From Candidatus Njordarchaeota archaeon (GTDB lineage Archaea > Asgardarchaeota > Njordarchaeia > Njordarchaeales > Njordarchaeaceae): a DNA stretch of 7,085 nt. The stretch is taken from the NCBI GenBank assembly GCA_029856055.1, contig JAHQWF010000137.1, positions 1-7,085 of the forward strand, written 5' to 3'. Under the pieces are notes generated by a model. The model did not search any database and was not told the origin of the DNA. It saw only the letters and a list, made by a program, of their open reading frames with translations. Made by a program: the position numbers and the translations under genes. This document shows, in pieces, positions 1 to 5,071 of the stretch (positions are counted from its first letter, which is position 1; each line of letters begins with the position of its first letter).

Positions 1-688
1 GCCTTAACTCTTCCGCTCTTTCCAGTAACTCTGAAGTATCTATACTAACGTCAAGAATCTTTAATAGTACCTCAAGCATCTTTGCGGCACTAGCGGGATC
101 AGCTGAAAAAGGCATGGGGAAAGTTTCTGATAGGAGTACTAATGCATTCTTCTTCATTAACCGATCATTCAGCACATAGGCGAAGGGACCGCTTAGAGTT
201 CCATTCTCTACCTGCTTAACACCAGCTTTTCCTAACATAACTTCCGTTTCCTCACCCACAGGAGCACCTATAACAGAAATTTCGGTATCTGCTTTCGACA
301 ATCTTGTTTGTGATAGTGCCGATGCTAACATTATGGGTAATGCAATGTCTTTTTCATCTGAAATTCTTATTAGGTTAGCTAGAGGTACCATCATAAGTGA
401 ATTAATCGGAGCTTCATATAGTAATAGTAGTATATCATCTTTTGCAAATAATCTTATAACGGGTTCTGGCTTCTTGTTCTCGTATCTAATTATGATTGAA
501 GTAGGATCAGATGTTATGAAGCCAACTCTTTTCATTCCGAGATCCTTAATCATCTTTCTTGCAGCTAAAATACTTACTAGCCTACCTCAGGAATAGCAAT
601 AATAAATTTTTTTAAACTGACCAGGCTCTATTTTCACTTCTTCGAAGACTTTAAAGAATTCTGGAGAGACTATTTTTTGAGTAGTCAT
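1..688 (-). pseudogene. PAC2-family (proteasome assembly chaperone-like) protein, frame disrupted, C-terminus beyond window edge
   Basis: Reading leftward from ATG at 686-688, the frame begins MTTQKIVSPEFFKVFEEV and hits an in-frame TGA at 587-589. Past the stop the same frame stays open to base 1 (229 codons in all). It carries PAC2-family (COG2047) features: LVSILAARKM, then ISVIGAPVGEE, NGTLSGPFAYVL, ALVLLSETFPMPF, and DPASAAKMLEVLLKILDVSIDTSEL-type C-terminal helices. The missing strand, FIIAIPEVG, lies in the +1 frame between the A7 run (607-613 on the + strand, as T7) and about 580. One extra A plus one missing base near 580/581 therefore explains the break. Archaeal PAC2 proteins are about 240-280 residues, so only a short tail is outside the window. 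A weak Shine-Dalgarno (GTGAT, 694-698) supports the start. Family relatives are ligand-binding or chaperone-like proteins, and the exact role in archaea is unclear. The lack of further lesions suggests a sequencing error or a very recent mutation; family assignment is fairly sure. Confidence 0.72.
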
Positions 689-736
689 AATTAATCACTA
701 TGAAAGAATTCACTTCAAATTCATAAACAAATAAGC

Positions 737-750
737 TATTTATGTAAAAT
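737..750 (-). promoter_or_regulatory. Candidate TATA box for the PAC2-family gene
   Basis: On the minus strand the sequence reads TTTTACATAAATAG, an archaeal box A-like element about 50 bases upstream of the ATG at 688. Transcription would start near 712, giving a leader of about 25 bases that contains the GTGAT ribosome site. The call rests on position and composition only. Confidence 0.3.
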
Positions 751-826
751 TAAGGAATTCAGCTTACATTTAAGCAATAAATTATCTTCATGTAATAGTA
801 AATCAAAATAAGATTAAAGTCTATGC

Positions 827-879
827 AATCAGTTTTCCCAGCCGTCATCATGCGTCAGACAGCCCAGTGTTCATCATTA
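827..879 (-). ncRNA. Box C/D guide sRNA with two guides (2'-O-methylation guide)
   Basis: On the minus strand all four boxes appear in order with textbook spacing. Box C is ATGATGA (871-877), then a 12-nt guide ACACTGGGCTGT (859-870), box D' CTGA (855-858), a 3-nt spacer CGC, box C' ATGATGA (845-851), a 12-nt guide CGGCTGGGAAAA (833-844), and box D CTGA (829-832). C/C' and D/D' are all consensus, and the guide lengths are those of archaeal sRNAs that assemble with L7Ae, Nop5 and fibrillarin. By the N+5 rule the predicted methylated target residues are C in 5'-ACAGCCCAGUGU (guide D') and C in 5'-UUUUCCCAGCCG (guide D); both would lie in rRNA or tRNA. I could not assign the sites. The ends are approximate and the terminal stem is weak. 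It lies about 140 bases upstream of the PAC2 start on the same strand. Confidence 0.9.
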
Positions 880-916
880 TTAATTAACCCAGATGCAAAG
901 ACATATTCTATAGATC

Positions 917-927
917 TTAAAGTATAA
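917..927 (-). promoter_or_regulatory. Candidate TATA box for the C/D sRNA
   Basis: The minus strand reads TTATACTTTAA here, about 40-50 bases upstream of box C. Initiation near 895 would give a precursor with a leader of some 15-20 bases before box C. It is supported only by position and AT-rich character. Confidence 0.3.
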
Positions 928-1003
928 CATACAATGACGGAATAAATAAAAAAAGTATTTAGTGAACGAGAATAGTTCAATTTGAGATTTAATAATTATT
1001 AAT

Positions 1004-1114
1004 GTGGGAAAGCTACAGTTTTATCTGTTAAGGGAGGATAGATCAGGAGAACCGCTTTATCCACTAAAATCGATGAAGGTGGATGAAGCGAGGGCAGTAA
1101 TTGAAAATTCTTAA
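1004..1114 (+). CDS. Possible small protein of 36 residues, unknown function
   Basis: A GTG-initiated frame encodes a hydrophilic 36-residue peptide. It starts MGKLQFYLLREDRSGEP, continues LYPLKSMKVDEA and ends RAVIENS. The stretch is visibly richer in G and in purine-first codons (GAG, GAT, GGA, GAA, AAG, GCG, AGG) than the AT-rich DNA on both sides, which is how the real genes in this window look. The frame is closed upstream by TGA at 983-985, so GTG is the only standard start. No clear Shine-Dalgarno precedes it; translation would have to be leaderless or weakly initiated. It ends 92 bases before the TIP49 start on the same strand. No domain, membrane segment or cysteine motif is visible and I recognise no family. 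It could also be a remnant of a longer gene or a structured leader. Confidence 0.33.
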   Translation: MGKLQFYLLREDRSGEPLYPLKSMKVDEARAVIENS

Positions 1115-1144
1115 ATATTAAACATTATAATATCATACCTACTC

Positions 1145-1150
1145 TATATA
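1145..1150 (+). promoter_or_regulatory. Candidate TATA box for the TIP49 gene
   Basis: TATATA lies about 60 bases upstream of the ATG. Initiation some 25 bases downstream would give a leader of about 30-35 bases that includes the strong Shine-Dalgarno at 1192-1199. A second AT-rich stretch, TTATAACA (1177-1184), is too close to the start to make a leader with that site. Confidence 0.3.
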
Positions 1151-1191
1151 GGAGCTATAATTCTTTCTCAGCCTACTTATAACATAAAGCA

Positions 1192-1199
1192 AGGAGGTG
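1192..1199 (+). promoter_or_regulatory. Strong Shine-Dalgarno fixing the TIP49 start
   Basis: AGGAGGTG lies 7 bases before ATG 1207-1209. It is close to a full match to an archaeal 16S 3' end and settles the start of the downstream gene. Confidence 0.8.
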
Positions 1200-1206
1200 C
1201 TCTAAT

Positions 1207-2559
1207 ATGTCGACACGAGCGCTCATAAGGGTAGGTGCGCACAGCCACATTAAAGGTCTTGGATTAGATGAAAAAGGTAAAGCAAAATTTGTTGGAGATG
1301 GATTAGTTGGTCAACTTAAAGCTAGAGAGGCTGCAGGTTTAGTTGTTAGATTAATTAAAGAGGGAAAAATGGCTGGAAGAGCTGTATTATTGGCTGGTCC
1401 CCCTGGAACTGGTAAAACAGCAATTGCAATAGGTATTGCTAGGGAGCTAGGTAGCGATGTGCCTTTTGTTCAGTTAAGTGGATCTGAAATATATAGTGCT
1501 GAGGTTAGTAAAACGGAGGTACTAATGCGAGCGCTGAGAAAGGCAATAGGCGTAAGGTTTAGAGAGAAAAGATGGGTATTGGAGGGAGAGATTGCGGAAT
1601 TTGAACCACATTATGTTCAGCATCCATTTAACCCGTATCAAAGAGTCGTACAAAAAGCTAAATTAACTCTGAGAACAAAGGATGAGAGAGTTACTTATAC
1701 TGTGGGTCCAGATGTAGCTGAGGAAATGATTTCAAGAGGGGTTCAGAAAGGAATGGTTATAATGATTGATAAGGAGAGTGGTCGAGTTAGTGTGTTAGGA
1801 ATGAGCGAGGAAGCAGCTAAAGAGCTTGGATACGATATAGGAAGGATACCAAAAGTACCGGTGCCAAGTGGACCGGTAGAAAAAGAAAGAGAATTCGTTT
1901 GGACAACAACACTAGATGAATTAGATGAATTATTCCATAAGCAAAGGGGTGGAGGAGGGCTAGCATCACTACTCTTTGGAGCGACGGAAGAGAGAAAAGA
2001 AATAGATCCGGAAACTAGAGCACAAGTAGATAAACTAGTTAAAGAAAGGGTCGAGAAAAAAGAGGCAGAAATTATCCCCGGAGTTCTCTTTATTGATGAA
2101 ATACACATGCTAGACATCGAGGCTTTCAGTTTCCTGAACCGTGCCCTCGAATCAGAACTAGCACCAATCGTGATTATGGCTTCTAATAGGGGTTTGACTA
2201 AGATTCGTGGTACTGATATTGTTTCTCCTCATGGTATGCCTTTGGATCTTCTGGATAGGTTGTTGATTATTCCTACGTATCCTTATAATGCTGAGGAGAC
2301 GAGCGAGATCTTGAGGATTAGGGCTAGGGAGGAGGGGATTGAATTAGAGGATGATGCGATGGAACTACTTGTTAAATATGGTACAGAGATATCGCTTAGG
2401 TACGCAGTGCAATTGATGGCCCCCGCTGCAGAAAGAGCGAAGTCTAATGGAAGAAACAAAGTTACTAGAGAGGATGTTGAGGCTGTAAGAGAGCGTTTTG
2501 CATCAATAGAGGAGAGCATCCAGCATTTGAGGGAGTGGGAGAACAAGTTCATGAAATAA
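1207..2559 (+). CDS. TIP49/RuvB-like AAA+ ATPase
   Basis: This 450-residue protein is an archaeal homologue of eukaryotic RuvBL1/RuvBL2 (TIP49, COG1224). The N-terminus has the family signature GAHSHIKGLGLD. Walker A is GPPGTGKT (64-71, K70), Walker B is LFIDEIH (294-300, D297/E298), and sensor 1 is ASNRG with N327. A probable arginine finger is R351 in DLLDRLL, and sensor 2 is SLRYA with R398. Between the Walker motifs, about residues 120-290, is the long insertion (domain II) typical of TIP49 and absent from bacterial RuvB. The spacing of all catalytic residues closely follows human RuvBL1, so the ATPase should be active as a ring assembly. In eukaryotes the family serves chromatin remodelling and snoRNP and kinase-complex assembly; the archaeal role is not established. 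A strong Shine-Dalgarno fixes the start. It converges on the radical SAM gene with a 2-base gap. Confidence 0.96.
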   Translation: MSTRALIRVGAHSHIKGLGLDEKGKAKFVGDGLVGQLKAREAAGLVVRLIKEGKMAGRAVLLAGPPGTGKTAIAIGIARELGSDVPFVQLSGSEIYSAEVSKTEVLMRALRKAIGVRFREKRWVLEGEIAEFEPHYVQHPFNPYQRVVQKAKLTLRTKDERVTYTVGPDVAEEMISRGVQKGMVIMIDKESGRVSVLGMSEEAAKELGYDIGRIPKVPVPSGPVEKEREFVWTTTLDELDELFHKQRGGGGLASLLFGATEERKEIDPETRAQVDKLVKERVEKKEAEIIPGVLFIDEIHMLDIEAFSFLNRALESELAPIVIMASNRGLTKIRGTDIVSPHGMPLDLLDRLLIIPTYPYNAEETSEILRIRAREEGIELEDDAMELLVKYGTEISLRYAVQLMAPAAERAKSNGRNKVTREDVEAVRERFASIEESIQHLREWENKFMK

Positions 2560-2561
2560 AC

Positions 2562-3713
2562 TTACTCTTTTTTCTTAAACTCTTTTTTTACAATAGGTAC
2601 ACGTCTTGATATATTTCTAACAGTCATTTCTACCCCCCTAAAAGGGTAATTAAGTAAAAGAACATTAGACCCCTTAACCTTAATTTTAATTCCTAATCTA
2701 ACTAATGCCTGTGCGACATCCTTGTCATCTGGAACATCGCGTGGGTAATTGCAGTTATTAGGACAATTTGTACATGGACCATTAATGAAACATGCGCTTG
2801 GACAAGGCACATTAGCCGTCCAAGAATTTGCGCAACAAGCAGATGCCCAAGGTATTAATCCATAGTCTCTAATCTTTTTTAGAATTAATTTTTTTTCTGG
2901 TAACGGGATAGATCTTTGAACATTATCTATTCTTTTTATCCTTCTCTTTATTTGCTTGACATTAATATCAATTGATTCAAGTCTTTGTAGGATTTTAAGC
3001 GTGATTCTAAAACTGCCAATGACAGCCCCTACAGCGCCAGCTTTCTTCGCAGCTGTTAATATAGAATCTACTTCATGTAAATTTACACCAGGTATGAGAG
3101 GTCTGAGAAATAATATTGGTGATAATCCAGCATCCCTCAAGTTCTTTATAGAATCTAAACGTTTCTCAGGATTAGGAGCTTTATTCTCTAATAAATCACT
3201 AAATTCAAAAGAAATGATTGTTACAAGCGGTGAAATTGGTGTATTGTATTTACTCGATATATTCTTGATTTTTTCAGCCATAACCGATGAAATATACTGT
3301 TTAGTTGAGAATTGGATTGGATTGCCTAGTTTAGCTAACCACTCTAACTTATCTAAAGCATTATTGAAAAATATGAAAGGTTCGGAAACGGCTCCAATAG
3401 CTAAGAGGGTACCAGTCCTACCTGGAAGAAATCTAGGATTAAGCAATAATGCGAAAGCTAATTCTCTTCCAGACAGAGGATAAGGCTTTGGATTGCTAAA
3501 ACTAAAACCCATATCTTCAATATAACAGTAAGAGCATTGAAATGGGCAATTAATAGTGAAGTGAACAGTTAAACCACACCACCTAACATTACGTTTAACA
3601 TGACTATCATTAATTACTCTTTCTTTCTGTCCTGGAGACAACGAATTATTAAACTCTCTTAAAAGTCTCAATTTATTCTCAATTAGTTCAAGAGGACTTA
3701 CTCGAAGTAACAC
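2562..3713 (-). CDS. Radical SAM protein, SPL-like (COG1533 type), with C-terminal cysteine cluster
   Basis: A radical SAM enzyme of about 383 residues if it begins at GTG 3711-3713. The CxxxCxxC motif that holds the 4Fe-4S cluster and binds S-adenosylmethionine is CPFQCSYC (C56, C60, C63). It is followed by an IGAVSEPF strand-loop and FLRPLIPGV, giving the barrel layout of the spore-photolyase-like COG1533 group. A second cluster of seven cysteines follows: CC (293-294), C304, C308, C314, C317, C321. It could bind an auxiliary Fe-S cluster or zinc. The open frame extends upstream to 3809, but that part (beginning MVQIHPPLPV) is a translation of the tRNA 3' end and trailer, so it is not protein. 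Other starts are TTG 3720-3722 and TTG 3669-3671; none has a Shine-Dalgarno. No promoter is evident between it and the tRNA, so co-transcription is possible. Substrate unknown. Confidence 0.85.
   Translation of the reverse strand: MLLRVSPLELIENKLRLLREFNNSLSPGQKERVINDSHVKRNVRWCGLTVHFTINCPFQCSYCYIEDMGFSFSNPKPYPLSGRELAFALLLNPRFLPGRTGTLLAIGAVSEPFIFFNNALDKLEWLAKLGNPIQFSTKQYISSVMAEKIKNISSKYNTPISPLVTIISFEFSDLLENKAPNPEKRLDSIKNLRDAGLSPILFLRPLIPGVNLHEVDSILTAAKKAGAVGAVIGSFRITLKILQRLESIDINVKQIKRRIKRIDNVQRSIPLPEKKLILKKIRDYGLIPWASACCANSWTANVPCPSACFINGPCTNCPNNCNYPRDVPDDKDVAQALVRLGIKIKVKGSNVLLLNYPFRGVEMTVRNISRRVPIVKKEFKKKE
2568..2589 (+). terminator. Oligo-T terminator candidate after TIP49
   Basis: Two T tracts, T6 (2568-2573) and T7 (2583-2589), follow within 30 bases of the TIP49 stop. 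Oligo-T tracts in the non-template strand are the usual intrinsic archaeal termination signal. They lie inside the last codons of the convergent radical SAM gene, where they encode its lysine-rich tail (KKEFKKKE). Confidence 0.4.
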
Positions 3714-3782
3714 ACTAGACAACCGAGAAAATGAAGGGGATAGGGTGGTGGCGGCGCCTGAATAGCCCGTAAACAATGAGAC

Positions 3783-3889
3783 TGGTAGCGGGGGGTGGAT
3801 TTGAACCACCGACCTCCGGGTGTCTCACAGCAATGATTCTCTTTTATGTTATGAGCCCGGCGGGCTAGACCTGGCTACCCCACCCCGCT
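3783..3889 (-). tRNA. Initiator tRNA-Met (CAU), with intron, CCA encoded
   Basis: On the minus strand the gene begins AGCGGGG and ends CCCCGCT-A-CCA, giving a 7-bp acceptor stem with the A1-U72 pair of archaeal initiator tRNAs. The anticodon stem is CCGGG/CCCGG, which supplies the three stacked G-C pairs next to the loop that mark initiators. The loop after splicing is CTCATAA with anticodon CAT at 3851-3853. The T arm is GGTGG-TTCAAAT-CCACC. Exon 1 is 3850-3889 and exon 2 is 3783-3821, with a 28-base intron between. The mature molecule is 79 nt with CCA. This is the tRNA that starts translation, so one copy is essential. Elongator Met and Ile2 (also CAU) are less likely given A1-U72 and the GGG/CCC pairs. 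Confidence 0.95.
3822..3849 (-). other. tRNA-iMet intron at canonical position 37/38
   Basis: A 28-base insert follows A37. Exon CUCA (3852-3855) can pair with intron UGAG (3824-3827) to form the 4-bp central helix. It is flanked by a UAA bulge on the 5' side and an ACA bulge on the 3' side, the bulge-helix-bulge that splicing endonuclease cuts. Cutting UA^A and AC^A restores the loop CUCAUAA and the CCGGG/CCCGG stem exactly. The outer intron helix is short. Confidence 0.88.
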
Positions 3890-3936
3890 GTTTCAGGCCG
3901 CCCCCTATCCCCTATAATACTATTCACTATCCTTTT

Positions 3937-3958
3937 GATTTAAATTTAAATTTTTTCC
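3937..3958 (-). promoter_or_regulatory. BRE/TATA promoter of the initiator tRNA
   Basis: The minus strand reads GGAAAAAA followed by TTTAAATTTAAATC, a good archaeal BRE plus TATA box. Its centre is about 55 bases upstream of the mature tRNA 5' end. Initiation 25 or so bases downstream falls near 3918-3922, just ahead of the leader arm of the inverted repeat. Confidence 0.6.
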
Positions 3959-4010
3959 ACTTAGTGTCTTATCCGTTTATTGGGATCATTTTCATCATCA
4001 TTTCTATTGA

Positions 4011-4898
4011 CTATAGTTTTTTGATTACATATGTTCCTCTTGGCACGCCTAAGTGGTTAGCTACGGGGTTGCATTTGGCTTTAAGTACGACATAGACGGG
4101 TTTATCAAATGTGTATTCACTTAATGACTCGTAAGCGCCCATACCTTTTGCTATGACTACATTCGCTTTATTGAAATTCTCTGTGAATAAGGGGTTTAGT
4201 CCTTCCTTATCCAAGTGGACTCCTATGAACCATCCAACAGGAATTACTTTATCGGCTACTGAATCGAATCCTAATTCAATTGCCTCTTTTATTGTTATGT
4301 CATTTAGAACTGGTGATTCTCTTGCTGCTACGATAATGTTTTTGTTTAGTTTTTTTAAGTATCCGACTACGTCTAAGTCGACTACTGCTTCTCCCGCATT
4401 ATCCAATATGTATAGGATTTTCTTTGCTTTCTTAATATCTTCCCATAGATTTATTGTATCATCAATAGATATTTTTGATTCAGATTGATTAAGGTCTTTT
4501 TTGAAGGATTCAACTGAGAAATCGTACCCAGATATAAACCATTCTACAGAGTTAGCGACAGCTGCGCTTAAAATTATTTTCCTAAATGTATTATACTCGT
4601 TTAAATTAAGATCTATTTCTTTTTTGATTTCGTTCCATATAGTTTTTGCTAATTCATTACTCTTCTTTTTGAGTTCTCTATATGGATCTGGATTTTGTAG
4701 TACTCGTTGAACTATTTTTTCTCGCCAAGAACCGATCCACGAGGGAACTTGATTAAAGTTAAACTCCTTTATTAAGAATGCCATTAACTCTTTAGCTAAT
4801 TCTAACTGCTTATCGTAGTCATCTTTTGCAAAGACCATACCTGCCTTAAACCCACGCTCAAATAAACAAAGCAGACACTCAGGTTTAACTTTCATCAT
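4011..4898 (-). CDS. DUF89 / ARMT1-like metal-dependent phosphatase family protein
   Basis: The 295-residue protein belongs to DUF89 (damage-control phosphatase-like, ARMT1-like fold). It has an N-terminal CLLC pair (C8, C11) typical of the archaeal subgroup. It also has LDNAGE with D156-N157 as expected metal ligands, the RESPVLND motif ending N189-D190, and KGMGAYE with K241. The KCNPVANHLGVPRG C-terminal signature completes the match. Characterised relatives use divalent metal to hydrolyse phosphorylated sugars and damaged metabolites; the archaeal substrate is unknown, and the CxxC suggests an extra metal site. A TTG at 4908-4910 would add four residues. ATG 4896-4898 is chosen because the Shine-Dalgarno GAGGAG (4903-4908) overlaps that TTG codon and sits 4 bases from this ATG; the next codon is also ATG. 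It lies 52 bases downstream of tRNA-Gln. Confidence 0.9.
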   Translation of the reverse strand: MMKVKPECLLCLFERGFKAGMVFAKDDYDKQLELAKELMAFLIKEFNFNQVPSWIGSWREKIVQRVLQNPDPYRELKKKSNELAKTIWNEIKKEIDLNLNEYNTFRKIILSAAVANSVEWFISGYDFSVESFKKDLNQSESKISIDDTINLWEDIKKAKKILYILDNAGEAVVDLDVVGYLKKLNKNIIVAARESPVLNDITIKEAIELGFDSVADKVIPVGWFIGVHLDKEGLNPLFTENFNKANVVIAKGMGAYESLSEYTFDKPVYVVLKAKCNPVANHLGVPRGTYVIKKL

Positions 4899-4902
4899 AA
4901 GT

Positions 4903-4908
4903 CTCCTC
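4903..4908 (-). promoter_or_regulatory. Shine-Dalgarno deciding the DUF89 start
   Basis: GAGGAG on the minus strand precedes the ATG-ATG pair (4893-4898) by 4 or 7 bases. Because it covers the codons of the longer TTG-initiated frame, the ATG starts are preferred. The nearest TATA-like element is TTTATAAC (4934-4941), implying a short leader. Confidence 0.6.
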
Positions 4909-4921
4909 AAGAAAGCTAAGC

Positions 4922-4948
4922 TTCTATAATTAAGTTATAAATATAGAA
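4922..4948 (-). repeat. Inverted repeat directly 3' of tRNA-Gln
   Basis: TTCTATA (4922-4928) and TATAGAA (4942-4948) form a perfect 7-bp inverted repeat with a 13-base spacer. In the minus-strand transcript the hairpin begins two bases after the encoded CCA end, ahead of DUF89. Its spacer contains the TATA-like sequence proposed for DUF89. It may be a trailer hairpin, a protein site or coincidence in AT-rich DNA. Confidence 0.4.
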
Positions 4949-4949
4949 T

Positions 4950-5025
4950 TGGTAGGGCCGCGGGGATTCGAACCCCGGTCGCCGGCTCCAAAGGCCGGCA
5001 TGCTTGGCCACTACACCACGGCCCT
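4950..5025 (-). tRNA. tRNA-Gln (UUG), CCA encoded
   Basis: The minus strand folds into a full cloverleaf. Acceptor stem is AGGGCCG/CGGCCCT with A1-U72, discriminator A and an encoded CCA (4950-4952). The anticodon stem is CCGGC/GCCGG, with loop CTTTGGA and anticodon TTG (4989-4991). The T arm is CGGGG-TTCGAAT-CCCCG. There is no intron; total length is 76 bases. In archaea this tRNA is normally charged via Glu-tRNA-Gln amidotransferase. Confidence 0.96.
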
Positions 5026-5058
5026 GCCTCTGTGTATAGTTTATAGATATTTTATCTA

Positions 5059-5070
5059 GTTTTTTAAATT
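5059..5070 (-). promoter_or_regulatory. Candidate TATA box of tRNA-Gln
   Basis: AATTTAAAAAAC on the minus strand, preceded by GATAAA, lies about 40 bases upstream of the tRNA 5' end and only two bases past the stop of the preceding gene. Initiation near 5040 would leave a leader of about 15 bases. Confidence 0.4.
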
Positions 5071-5071
5071 T

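Larger units (their letters stand above)
689..1206. other. Intergenic region between the PAC2 gene and the TIP49 gene
   Basis: This 518-base, very AT-rich stretch separates two divergent genes. It holds a box C/D guide RNA on the minus strand (829-877), a possible 36-codon ORF on the plus strand (1004-1114), a small perfect hairpin GCTTA-CATT-TAAGC (762-775), and candidate promoters for both flanking genes. I see nothing recognisable in 883-1003 apart from a promoter-like AT stretch, nor in 1115-1140. Confidence 0.6.
3735..3913 (-). repeat. Inverted repeat pairing leader and trailer of the initiator tRNA
   Basis: The 22 bases at 3892-3913, just 5' of the tRNA in transcription direction, are complementary to 3735-3762 downstream of it. 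In the transcript, AGGGGATAGGG pairs with CCCTATCCCCT (11 bp), GGCGG with CCGCC (5 bp) and CCTGAA with TTCAGG (6 bp). Interruptions are on the trailer side only: 4 bases (3746-3749) and 2 bases (3755-3756). The helix would enclose the whole tRNA plus a 20-base trailer segment. The predicted transcription start (about 3918) falls just outside it. Confidence 0.8.

Noticed and set aside
587..589. In-frame TGA in the PAC2 gene as selenocysteine or other recoding of the stop
   Set aside because: Frame 0 around it (IYYCYS-stop-GR) does not match the family, while the +1 frame gives the conserved FIIAIPEVG strand, so indels explain it better.
333..596. Plus-strand 87-codon ORF
   Set aside because: It lies antisense to the PAC2-family gene, which has clear family motifs, and shows no features of its own.
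3783..3889. CAU tRNA as elongator Met or Ile2
   Set aside because: A1-U72 and three G-C pairs at the base of the anticodon stem are initiator features.
3735..3913. Inverted repeat as evidence of a split or circularly permuted tRNA
   Set aside because: Both halves are present in normal order with a normal 37/38 intron. The repeat lies outside the tRNA and its bulges are on one strand only, so it is not a bulge-helix-bulge.
3992..4001. ATGATGATGA on the minus strand as box C of a second sRNA
   Set aside because: No CTGA box D, D' or second C' box follows at a suitable distance.
3820..4095. Plus-strand 91-codon ORF
   Set aside because: It reads antisense through the initiator tRNA, its promoter and the end of the DUF89 gene.
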